DNA of 64,000 nucleotides. Origin: Mactra quadrangularis (Eukaryota > Mollusca > Bivalvia > Venerida > Mactridae). A program made the position numbers and the translations under genes. Under the pieces are notes generated by a model. It did no database searches, was not told the origin of the DNA, and saw only the letters and a program-made list of their open reading frames with translations. Position 1 is the stretch's first letter, and each line of letters opens with the position of its first letter. Of this stretch, positions 56,658 to 64,000 are shown piece after piece. The stretch is taken from positions 30,581,987 to 30,645,986 of the forward strand of contig CM046299.1 in assembly GCA_025267735.1 (NCBI GenBank). The letters are read 5' to 3'.

Positions 56658-57584
56658 ATGGTATTGACAACCAGACCATCAGCTGTCAACATTGTTCAAA
56701 CAAGGTCATTAAGAACTGAAAACTCAACAGCTAACACAAGTTGTGCCAATCAAGTGGAGGCTGTAACTTCAAATTCGGAAGCACAACAAATCATGAATAT
56801 GGGTGGTTCGTCTCTCAAACTTGAACATTTCAAAGGAGAGTATGGTGAGGATATTGAGAAGTTTCTTCGTCGTTTTGATGAGTACTGTACGTGCATGAAT
56901 TTCAAAAATACTCAAGCGCTCGGTCAGTTAGCATGGCATCTTGATGGAGTCGCAAGGCTATATTATGAAAGTTTAACGCCAGTGCCAGATACATTGCAAG
57001 GCCTGAAGGAATTATTACTGGCTAAATACAAGACTGACAAACCAATCAGCTTAAACATATTCAGTTTGAAGCAAGAAACAAATGAGAATACTGAACAGTT
57101 TCTATCTAGACTTGAAGCAGAGACTTTCAAAACACAAATAAGTGATGAATTACAAGTGCAGATAGCCTTGAATGGGTTACACCCCAGCATTAGCTCTGCA
57201 ATCTCTTCACATGGACCGAAAACTCTGACAGAAGTAAGGAACTTAGCAAGGAGGCTACTAAATGTAAGAAACACACCACCTAGTGTGAATCAGATTTCTC
57301 CGTGGGAAGATCAATTTCGTATACTGACTAATGCTGTGGCACAGTTGACTACTGTAGTGTCCAATCAGAAACAGGAACAATCTTCGTGGAGTCAAAGAAA
57401 CCAGCCAGCAAGACACCAACCTCAGATGCAAAGAAAAGAGACCTGTTCGAGATGTGGAGGTAGGTGTACTTCTCTTAAATCTTGCAGGGCATTAGGCAAA
57501 ACTTGCGATAAATGTGGTTTCAAAAATCATTTTAAGTCTCAATGTAGAACTGGTCGCAGGCGTAATGAACCAAATTCAAGTTAG
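56658..57584 (+). CDS. gag: Gag polyprotein
   Basis: It makes the capsid/nucleocapsid protein that packages element RNA in cytoplasmic particles. The first ATG of the open frame is at 56658, giving 308 residues; the frame is open further upstream but lacks an ATG. Residues about 50-215 have the helical Retrotrans_gag layout (KLEHFKGEYGEDIEKFLRRF ... ARLYYESL ... LPSI-like 'LHPSISSAI'). Residues 263-296 form two Cys-rich knuckles: the first is CxxC-x3-C-x5-C (a Cys where His is usual), the second is canonical CxxC-x4-H-x4-C. The gene ends in UAG, which is in frame with the protease ORF two codons later. No internal break is seen. Confidence 0.93.
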   Translation: MVLTTRPSAVNIVQTRSLRTENSTANTSCANQVEAVTSNSEAQQIMNMGGSSLKLEHFKGEYGEDIEKFLRRFDEYCTCMNFKNTQALGQLAWHLDGVARLYYESLTPVPDTLQGLKELLLAKYKTDKPISLNIFSLKQETNENTEQFLSRLEAETFKTQISDELQVQIALNGLHPSISSAISSHGPKTLTEVRNLARRLLNVRNTPPSVNQISPWEDQFRILTNAVAQLTTVVSNQKQEQSSWSQRNQPARHQPQMQRKETCSRCGGRCTSLKSCRALGKTCDKCGFKNHFKSQCRTGRRRNEPNSS

Positions 57585-57590
57585 GGACTC

Positions 57591-58793
57591 ATGCCTGTCT
57601 GCCGGAAAGATTCTGTCAGACCAGTAGATGGGCACAATGAAATGGCTTCTAAGTCAAAATTAAATTCCAAAACTTTAAGTGCTAAGAACGTTTCCTGTCA
57701 AACTGATGAGAATTCATATGAAAACAATATTTCTTCTAAATTAAAAAATCTCAGAACACCAAAATGTAAGAAACAAGGCGAGGTTAATGCAAATTTTTCA
57801 GTTGGTTTGATTAAAAATACAGTTGTTGTTTCAATTAATGAAAGAAGAACAAATGCATTATGTGATACTGGTGCTAGTGTATCCTGTATAAGTAAATCAT
57901 TTCTTGATAAAGCTTTTCCGGAAGTCAAACCTTCTTTTGTCAGTAATGTCTTTAGTTCAATTAAAGGTGTTGGCGGTACAGTTCACCCTGTATCAGGTGC
58001 TGTACAACTGGATGTTTATTTTGGTTCTTTGTATTTTTCACATTATTTTTTGGTTGTTGAAGATCTTCATCATTCTTTGATATTAGGACATGATTTCTTA
58101 GATAAATATCATTGCATTGTTGATATGCCTGCCAAATTATTAAGAATTGATGATCTCAAAGTTTGTAGCTTGAAGACTGATCAGGGGTTTGCTAGATCAA
58201 TTAAGCCTACTCACATTAAAGCATACTCAGAAGTCACACTTCCTGTAAAAATAGCTAGAGTAAACTCTGGAACTGAGGTATTACTTGAACCGGTTGTCAG
58301 TTTAGCTAAATGTAATCTTGTTGGTGCCAAAAGTTTAGTCACTGTGGAGAAAGGTAGATCTGTTATGAGAATTGCTAATCCTACTGAAAAGAATGTTTAC
58401 TTAAAAGGAAATAAGATTTTAGCTATTGTTTCAACTTTTGCTGTGAACTGTATTTACAGTTTGGATTGTGATGAGTCATATTCAAATAATGAGGCAACCT
58501 TAAATAGTAGTACTAATGAAAACATACACTTTGATTTGTCTAATACTAATTTGAGTAATGACCAGAGAGAGAGATTGTTGAAAGTGCTGAATGACAATTG
58601 TGACGTTTTTTCCAAAGGTCCATATGATTTAGGTAAAACCGATTTACAAACTCATGATATTGATACTGGGGACGCCAGACCAGTCCGTACTACTTTCTAC
58701 AAGCAAAATCCGCAAATGCGTAGGAAGCAAGATGAAATGATTACAGATATGTTGAATAAGGGTGTCCTTAAGGAAAGTAATTCTGACTGGTAG
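57591..58793 (+). CDS. pol: Pol, first part: protease and start of reverse transcriptase
   Basis: The ORF shares gag's frame and is separated from it by a single UAG and GGA-CUC, so expression may be by stop readthrough or this UAG may be a mutation. A basic/Ser-rich linker of about 90 residues leads to the retropepsin motif DTGASVSCIS (Asp at about residue 92), and a downstream ILGHDFL block marks the second half of the protease. After a spacer, 'GPYDLGKTDLQTHDIDTG' opens the RT fingers. The frame ends in a stop at 58791-58793, within the first RT motif, and RT continues in another frame. That break is a small deletion-like lesion in the RT core, not a natural domain boundary. Confidence 0.88.
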   Translation: MPVCRKDSVRPVDGHNEMASKSKLNSKTLSAKNVSCQTDENSYENNISSKLKNLRTPKCKKQGEVNANFSVGLIKNTVVVSINERRTNALCDTGASVSCISKSFLDKAFPEVKPSFVSNVFSSIKGVGGTVHPVSGAVQLDVYFGSLYFSHYFLVVEDLHHSLILGHDFLDKYHCIVDMPAKLLRIDDLKVCSLKTDQGFARSIKPTHIKAYSEVTLPVKIARVNSGTEVLLEPVVSLAKCNLVGAKSLVTVEKGRSVMRIANPTEKNVYLKGNKILAIVSTFAVNCIYSLDCDESYSNNEATLNSSTNENIHFDLSNTNLSNDQRERLLKVLNDNCDVFSKGPYDLGKTDLQTHDIDTGDARPVRTTFYKQNPQMRRKQDEMITDMLNKGVLKESNSDW

Positions 58794-59383
58794 TGTTAGT
58801 TAAAAAATCAGACACTCAGCAAACTGGCGAGTATAGGTTTGCAGTGGACTATAGGAAATTAAATAAGATTACAAAACCAATTGCTCATCCACTACCTAGA
58901 TTGTCTGATATGCTTGATGCTATTGGTGAAGCTAGTCCACAATTTTTTAGCTGTTTAGACCTAGGTAAAGCTTTCTGGCAAGTTCCATTAAGTGAGACCA
59001 GTAAATCTAAGGCTGCAATAATAACTCAATCTGGCATTTATGAATTTCAAACCATGCCATTCGGTTTATCCGGCGCCCCAGCGACCTTTCAGTCACTTAT
59101 GATGAAAGTTCTTAAGGGTTGTTCTTGGAAATTTGCACTTTGTTATGTGGATGATGTTATTATCTATTCAAAGAAATTTGAAGACCATTTATGTCATTTA
59201 ACTGAATTGTTTGATCGCATTAGAAGTGCAGGTCTGAAGCTATCACCCAATAAATGCAAGTTTGCTCAAGATAAACTCAATTACTTAGGCCATGTTATTA
59301 GCAAGGACGGCATTGCTACTGATCCTAAGAAGGTTGAAAAGGTGCAAAATTTAGTTCCGCCTAAAGATCAAAAGGGGTGTTAA
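58793..59383 (+). pseudogene. pol: Pol, second part: reverse transcriptase palm (frame-shifted)
   Basis: This carries most of the RT domain: VDYRKLNKIT, CLDLGKAFWQVPL (first catalytic Asp), FQTMPFGLSGAPATFQ, and YVDD at 59144-59155 with the two other catalytic Asp residues, then LKLSPNKCKF and YLGHVIS. It has no natural ATG start (GTG at 58793), since it is the interior of pol displaced by the lesion before it. It ends at 59383, where a one-base frame change beside an AAAAGGGG run returns pol to the original frame. The homopolymer context leaves assembly error possible for this second break. Confidence 0.9.
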
Positions 59384-59387
59384 AAGT

Positions 59388-62186
59388 TTGTTAGGACTTA
59401 CAAATTATTATAAAAAATTTATTTCGGGTTACAGCAAAATGTGTGCTCCTTTATTTGAGTTGTTAAAAAAAGATAAACCTTTTATTTGGTCGGAAGATTG
59501 TCAAAAGTCTCTAGATACTTTAAAAATTTCTCTAACTACTGTCCCTATACTTGCATTTCCTGATATGGACAAAAGTTTTATTTTAACATGTGATGCTTCT
59601 ACATCCGGTTTAGGCTATATTTTGGGTCAGTTAGATGATCACGGTCGTGAACGCGTTATTGAATATAATGGTAGAGCATTGCATGCCGCTGAGAAAAACT
59701 ACTCAGCTACTGAATTAGAATGCTTAGCTATTGTAGAAGGGGTTAAGACATTTAAATCATATTTAGATACTGGAAAGAAATTTACAATTATAACAGATCA
59801 TAAGGCTTTGAAGATTCTTAACTCGACCAATACTTCAACCAATGGCCGTATAGCACGTTGGCATATGCTTCTCTTAGGGTACAGGTATGATGTAGTGTAT
59901 AGGAAGGGAGAAAACAACAACGCGGACGCCTTATCGAGGTATACCCAGGAAGCTGCGAAACAATCATTCGTCAAAGAAACAGACCTAATGACCTGTGAAG
60001 GAGTGGCAAAATGCATAGATCAAACAACATCATCAATAAATGAAGACGCAGAATGCAACTCAGTTAAAACAGGAAATAGAATGGCATTGTGTGATATTCA
60101 GTCACAATCTAGTTCTAATTCTGCTGTTAATATACAAGAATGTTGCATCACAGCCAAAGATAAACGACAGCAGCAAATGACTAAAAGCCCAAATAAACAA
60201 CAAGAGGAAAAATCTGATATGTGTGTGATGACGACCAACTCACAAGAAGATACTATACAACTGGAAGAGAGGGAGTGGCTTGAAGTAACCATAGAATATG
60301 CCGAAAGCAGGAATTCTGCAACCTCTTCTGTCTGTAATTTAAATGAAAGTAATGATGACCATACTGAAACTAGAGATTCACTCAATGATGATAAATCATC
60401 CAGTTTAATGGACTTACAGAAAGAATGTCATGATTTTAAGCATATTTATGCATACTTAGAAGATGGTACCATACCTGATGACTTGAAAATGAATAAAGAG
60501 TTGGAAATTCAAAAAGAATACTTTCAGTTGCTGGATGGAATTCTCATTCATATGTTTCAAAATAGAGCTAAGAAAAAACCAACGGATGATCGTTTCATTA
60601 TGCAAGTAGCATTACCCAAAAAGTTAAGATTAAATGTTTTACAGCAATACCATGATAATAATGGACACTTTGGTGTGAAGAGAACTTTTGGAACAATTCA
60701 AGCAAAATATTACTGGCCACATATGTATCAAGAAATTGCTGATTATGTTAGGTCATGCGAAAAGTGTCAAAGGGTTAATAGAGACTCCAATGCTTCTACT
60801 AGTCCATTAAACCCATTACCTGTTGTAGGCGCTTTTGAACGGTTACATATGGACATACTTGGCCCTTTAACAAAAACGTCTGATAATCATTTATATATTT
60901 TGGTCTGTGTATGTAGCTTTACGCGATGGGTGGAAGCCTTTCCACTCAAAACTCAGTCTGCTGTCGAAATTGCCCAAATACTTCATGATGAAATATTCTG
61001 TAGGTATGGAGCTAGTAATACTATAGTAACGGACAGAGGACGCAACTTCTTAGCTAGACTTGTAAATGCTATATGTGAAATATACCAAGTATCGCGTCAC
61101 AAAACAGCTGCATACAACCCACAGGCAAATGGATGTGTGGAAAGACAGAATGCAACAATTTCAAAAACCATTGCTAAGTACATACATAAGGATCAGAAAA
61201 ATTGGCATCGTGTACTTCCAGTTGTTCTAATGGGAATGAGATCTCAGCCAAACACCGAGACTTCAGCATTTAGTCCTTATAAAATGTTGTTTGGTGGTGA
61301 AATGAGACTTCCATTTGATACTAACTTAGTACCTAAAGACTGCTTGAAACCACAGGATAAAGTCATTGTACAGGAACTAATCCACAATTTGAAGTTGATC
61401 CGTGACACAGCCAAAAATAACACAGAACTAACCCAATGTGAAACTAAAGAAAAACATGATATTAAAGCTAAAGATTCAGACTTTTTGCTAATGGAGTTAG
61501 TGTTGAGAAAAGTTCATAAGCATACTGTTGGATTATCTGGAAAATTGGAAGAGAAATGGGATGGTCCTTATCATATTGTGGAAATAGGTCCTAACAATAC
61601 CTACAAACTTGCACATCATGCTACCAACAAGGTTTCAACTTCGTTTGACACTTGTCGTAACTTGAAAAGATATTACAACCCAGAAATTTATAGGCATAAT
61701 CTCACTACTGTTTGTGAAGACAATGATGACAATCCAGACAAATCAGAGGAAGAGACTAACTCAGAAGAACATCATCCTGAACAATTAATGCCAGATATAC
61801 GCAATAATGATGATACTGCTGATGACGTCACTATTCCATGTTCCCCAACGTCTAATTCTCAGAATCATAATTCCCTAACCCCTAAGTCTCAGACTCAAAA
61901 TTTTACAAATCATCATCACCAAAGTCAGGATAACCAAAATGCAGAAGTGATTGATGCAGATAAATGGTACCCTGCAGAGAAAATATTAAGACAAAGATAC
62001 AGAAATGGTAGAAAACAATTTCTGCTGCTCTGGTCGGACAGAAAATTTAGACCATCATGGCAGGATGAAGATGATGTGTCGCCTGCTTTGAAAAGACAAT
62101 TTCAGTTAACCCACAATGCGGCTGGAAAAAAGAGAAAAAGAAGACCTTATCGGTACTTAAACAAATGCGAATCTATGGACATATAG
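59388..62186 (+). CDS. pol: Pol, third part: RT thumb, RNase H, integrase, chromodomain-like tail
   Basis: 932 codons are uninterrupted, in the same frame as the protease ORF; there is no real start codon here. Order: RT thumb (LGLTNYYKKFI), RNase H with CDAST, the ATELECLAIV Glu, TDHKAL and NADALSR; then a long Ser/Gln-rich acidic linker of roughly 200 residues; integrase zinc domain (H-x4-H, then C-x2-C in CEKCQR); catalytic DDE with Asp codons at 60852 and 61032 and Glu at 61140, a canonical D-x35-E; a GPY/F-type WDGPYHIVEIG; an acidic Asn/His-rich linker; finally about 50 residues (from 61959) WYPAEKILRQRY...FLLLWSDR...SWQDEDDV, which reads like a chromodomain. The protein ends in a basic KKRKRRPYRY stretch. 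The integrase inserts the cDNA; chromodomain tails in Ty3/gypsy elements can direct it to marked chromatin. Confidence 0.93.
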   Translation: MLGLTNYYKKFISGYSKMCAPLFELLKKDKPFIWSEDCQKSLDTLKISLTTVPILAFPDMDKSFILTCDASTSGLGYILGQLDDHGRERVIEYNGRALHAAEKNYSATELECLAIVEGVKTFKSYLDTGKKFTIITDHKALKILNSTNTSTNGRIARWHMLLLGYRYDVVYRKGENNNADALSRYTQEAAKQSFVKETDLMTCEGVAKCIDQTTSSINEDAECNSVKTGNRMALCDIQSQSSSNSAVNIQECCITAKDKRQQQMTKSPNKQQEEKSDMCVMTTNSQEDTIQLEEREWLEVTIEYAESRNSATSSVCNLNESNDDHTETRDSLNDDKSSSLMDLQKECHDFKHIYAYLEDGTIPDDLKMNKELEIQKEYFQLLDGILIHMFQNRAKKKPTDDRFIMQVALPKKLRLNVLQQYHDNNGHFGVKRTFGTIQAKYYWPHMYQEIADYVRSCEKCQRVNRDSNASTSPLNPLPVVGAFERLHMDILGPLTKTSDNHLYILVCVCSFTRWVEAFPLKTQSAVEIAQILHDEIFCRYGASNTIVTDRGRNFLARLVNAICEIYQVSRHKTAAYNPQANGCVERQNATISKTIAKYIHKDQKNWHRVLPVVLMGMRSQPNTETSAFSPYKMLFGGEMRLPFDTNLVPKDCLKPQDKVIVQELIHNLKLIRDTAKNNTELTQCETKEKHDIKAKDSDFLLMELVLRKVHKHTVGLSGKLEEKWDGPYHIVEIGPNNTYKLAHHATNKVSTSFDTCRNLKRYYNPEIYRHNLTTVCEDNDDNPDKSEEETNSEEHHPEQLMPDIRNNDDTADDVTIPCSPTSNSQNHNSLTPKSQTQNFTNHHHQSQDNQNAEVIDADKWYPAEKILRQRYRNGRKQFLLLWSDRKFRPSWQDEDDVSPALKRQFQLTHNAAGKKRKRRPYRYLNKCESMDI

Positions 62187-62685
62187 GTCGCATCACATGA
62201 AAAAGTATTAATATGTTGAAATTGGGGTCTACAGCTTAAGGTGTCATGTAAAATTTATTAAGGGTAGTATGAGCATAGGTCATCTCTGTTATAAAAGTTG
62301 TAAAATCCAAGATACTTAAAATTTATACCTGGTCCTTAAAATTATATATTTGTTAATGGGATTCATTTAGATAGGTATTATAGTTATGTAGAATGAAGGA
62401 CTATGTCCATTTGGATAAAACTTGGCAATCTGTATTCAGTATGACACTCCTTTCATCTCAGAATGTTATGTGTAATTTTAATATAAGCCTTAATTATCCC
62501 TATATCAGTGAATGATCTGTTTAGTGTGTAAGTTGTGTGTATGAATGCTTGTATGTATGTGAGTGTGTAAATCCTTTTTTTTTTTTAACAATCACTCCTG
62601 ATATGTGTGATATTGTTGCTAGCCGGTATCATCACAACAGGGATAAAAGTCAATCCTTATATTTTTAGTTGGATGGAGACAAGTG
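62187..62685 (+). other. Noncoding stretch between pol and env with candidate 3' splice site
   Basis: No ORF is present. ATTTTTAG ends at 62668, 17 bases before the env ATG, in a pyrimidine-leaning context suited to a 3' splice site. In errantiviruses Env is made from a spliced subgenomic RNA, so a similar route is plausible. A T11 run lies at 62576. The stop TAA at 62644 closes the env frame upstream. Confidence 0.45.
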
Positions 62686-64000
62686 ATGCTGTTTATGGTC
62701 GCCTTTGTCCTTTGTATCCACAAGGTATCTGGAAAAGTCCACAATGAATTACAGAGAATGAACTATGGTGTTGTATTCGAACCAATGAACCGCTTGCATT
62801 TGGCTAGTGAGACTTGGATCCACACATTTGCTATGGAGTTACCCAGAGGTATAAATCTGGTAGACTTATCAGGCTGTAGCCAGACCCCAGAAACATGTAA
62901 ACTGGTGAACGATGTATTGATGGAAATAAATCAAATAAGGCAAAGAAGTGAAATACACTTGAATACTACTATGGATACGGTTTATCAACTGATTCCAGAG
63001 AGAAACTTGGTTATCAGCAAGTCAAGATCAAGAAGATCTTTGCTACCTTTTATAGGAAAATTATCTAAGTCAATATTTGGAACTGCAACTTCTGATGATG
63101 TTGAAATGCTAGCGAAGCATGTCAATCAGTTAAATAAACTTACTAGAACCATGGCAAATAACATTGAACAACATGAAAATAACTTAGCTTCTTATATGCA
63201 TACCATGGATAACAGAATTAATAATATTGTTGAAGGAATGAAAGAAAATGAAATGGCAATTCAACACATTCAGAGTCAACTGTATGAATCATTCAATGAT
63301 CTTGAACAGTCATTTTCAACCATGAATGTATTGATGACTAAACATATTCATGAATCTAGAATCCTAGGACACAAATTCAATGAGTTATTAGCTGGAGTGT
63401 ATGACTTAGTTGAAGGAAAATTATCTCCGCGAATAATTCCTGTTGATGTTATGAAAAATACTGTATCTAGCATACAGCATTTACTACATGATAAATTTAG
63501 TAGTCATTATTTGATTATTGATAATTTAAGTGAAATATACAAAATAGTAGACTTTGTTTTTGCTCGCCAAGGTGCAAAATTGTATATCTCTGTAAAGTTT
63601 CCAATTTCACCTTTTCAACAACCTTTAGACATTTACAAAGTATTATCATTTCCAGTACCAGTCAATAGCTCAGCACAGCATGCTACTCAATTGTTAGATT
63701 TGCCTCAAGTTTTGGCTGTTACTAGTGATTTGCAATATTATACTCCTATTGACATGGAATATCTAAACAGATGTAAATTAAGTAAATTGTTTATTTGTAA
63801 TGATAAAAAGACATTATTCCCAATGTCTTATGACAGTTGTGTGTCCGCTTTATTTAAAGGAGACAAAGTTGCAGTTAAGGATAAATGTAACTTTAGGTTT
63901 TTAAGTGACCACATATCCCCGAAATTAGTTCCTCTGTCAAGTACTTCAGTTTTAGTATATCATATAGAGTCATTACAGTTTGACTGTAAGTCAGGAAGTA
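62686..64000 (+). CDS. env: Envelope-like fusion glycoprotein (errantivirus/baculovirus-F type), 3' truncated by window
   Basis: An ATG at 62686 opens 438 codons without a stop up to the window edge; the frame has a stop just upstream (62644), so this start is preferred. Residues 2-16 are a short hydrophobic signal peptide (LFMVAFVLCI). A basic processing site R-S-R-R ends at residue 117. It is followed at once by a hydrophobic, Gly-containing fusion-peptide-like stretch (LLPFIGKLSKSIFGTAT) and a Leu/Ile/Met heptad-rich region (about 138-230) suited to a coiled coil. Cysteines at 363, 371, 385, 401 and 434 fall in the distal ectodomain. The membrane anchor must lie beyond the window. This layout is that of Env in gypsy-type errantiviruses and of baculovirus F. 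It suggests capacity for, or descent from, an enveloped, cell-to-cell stage; no function is demonstrated. Confidence 0.88.
   Translation, partial: MLFMVAFVLCIHKVSGKVHNELQRMNYGVVFEPMNRLHLASETWIHTFAMELPRGINLVDLSGCSQTPETCKLVNDVLMEINQIRQRSEIHLNTTMDTVYQLIPERNLVISKSRSRRSLLPFIGKLSKSIFGTATSDDVEMLAKHVNQLNKLTRTMANNIEQHENNLASYMHTMDNRINNIVEGMKENEMAIQHIQSQLYESFNDLEQSFSTMNVLMTKHIHESRILGHKFNELLAGVYDLVEGKLSPRIIPVDVMKNTVSSIQHLLHDKFSSHYLIIDNLSEIYKIVDFVFARQGAKLYISVKFPISPFQQPLDIYKVLSFPVPVNSSAQHATQLLDLPQVLAVTSDLQYYTPIDMEYLNRCKLSKLFICNDKKTLFPMSYDSCVSALFKGDKVAVKDKCNFRFLSDHISPKLVPLSSTSVLVYHIESLQFDCKSGS

Larger units (their letters stand above)
56211..64000 (+). mobile_element. Env-bearing Ty3/gypsy-type LTR retroelement (3' end outside window)
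   Basis: Order: putative 5' LTR, short leader, gag, protease-RT-RNase H-integrase, a 500-bp noncoding stretch, env-like ORF running off the window. The RT-RNase H-integrase order assigns it to Ty3/gypsy rather than Ty1/copia. The third ORF and its signature resemble insect errantiviruses. The 3' LTR must lie beyond 64000, so age by LTR divergence cannot be read here. Pol is broken at two places in this copy. Confidence 0.93.

Noticed and set aside
56963..57274. 103-codon minus-strand frame under gag
   Set aside because: Antisense shadow of the gag coding sequence; the same holds for minus-strand frames at 57698, 59798 and 60098 under pol.
62686..64000. Possibility that the env ORF belongs to an integrated baculovirus
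   Set aside because: It follows Ty3/gypsy pol in the same orientation at the usual env position, with no other baculovirus-like gene; the envelope gene of a retroelement explains it.

Overview
The window looks like AT-rich, repeat-dense animal genomic DNA, most likely from a bivalve mollusc or another lophotrochozoan. The grounds are tRNA-derived SINEs whose shared tail resembles what I recall of bivalve/metazoan MetaSINEs, many nonautonomous DNA transposons, Helentron-like rolling-circle remnants, LINE debris, a Tc1-like relic and a Ty3/gypsy retroelement. Nothing bacterial is present. The species call is an inference; no host gene here is identifiable enough to fix it.

Layout. 0-10 kb: a solo-LTR-like unit (297-1325), an antisense Tx1/L1-like LINE relic (about 1.55-4.83 kb) split by a 240-bp MITE, a hAT-type MITE with 8-bp target duplication (5522-5916), a Tc1/mariner-type MITE (7350-7713), a palindrome-plus-tandem array (8.25-9.17 kb) and a Tc1 transposase relic. 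10-20 kb: a fold-back element with a piece of LINE endonuclease in its loop, two TIR elements, a 95-nt hairpin, a second LINE piece, two tRNA-headed SINEs and a minisatellite of exactly nine 53-bp units. 20-32 kb: one plausible host exon (20580-20866, minus; Gly/Met-rich, six cysteines) and a long-TIR element at 22.4-23.0 kb. 32-37 kb: a nest in which a fold-back element is interrupted by a Helentron-like element, itself interrupted by a 2-kb LTR-like unit full of minisatellites. 37-56 kb: hairpins, a deleted Tc1-like element, two inverted copies of an unusual element bordered by GTCGCAACG repeats, a second hAT MITE, several fold-back MITEs and more SINE pieces.

56.2-64.0 kb holds the main feature: a Ty3/gypsy-type element reading 5' LTR (putative), gag, protease, reverse transcriptase, RNase H, integrase with a chromodomain-like C-terminus, and then a long uninterrupted env-like ORF that runs off the window. 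The Env-like protein has a signal peptide, an R-S-R-R processing site and a fusion-peptide-like stretch, the plan of errantivirus/baculovirus-F-type envelope proteins. Gag and Env read cleanly. Pol is separated from gag by one in-frame UAG and broken twice inside the RT region, so this copy as read is probably not autonomous.

The window is mostly a record of nested transposition. At several places a second copy in the window acts as an empty-site reference, so insertion boundaries can be read directly. Coordinates of degenerate repeats are approximate to tens of bases unless a target duplication is stated.
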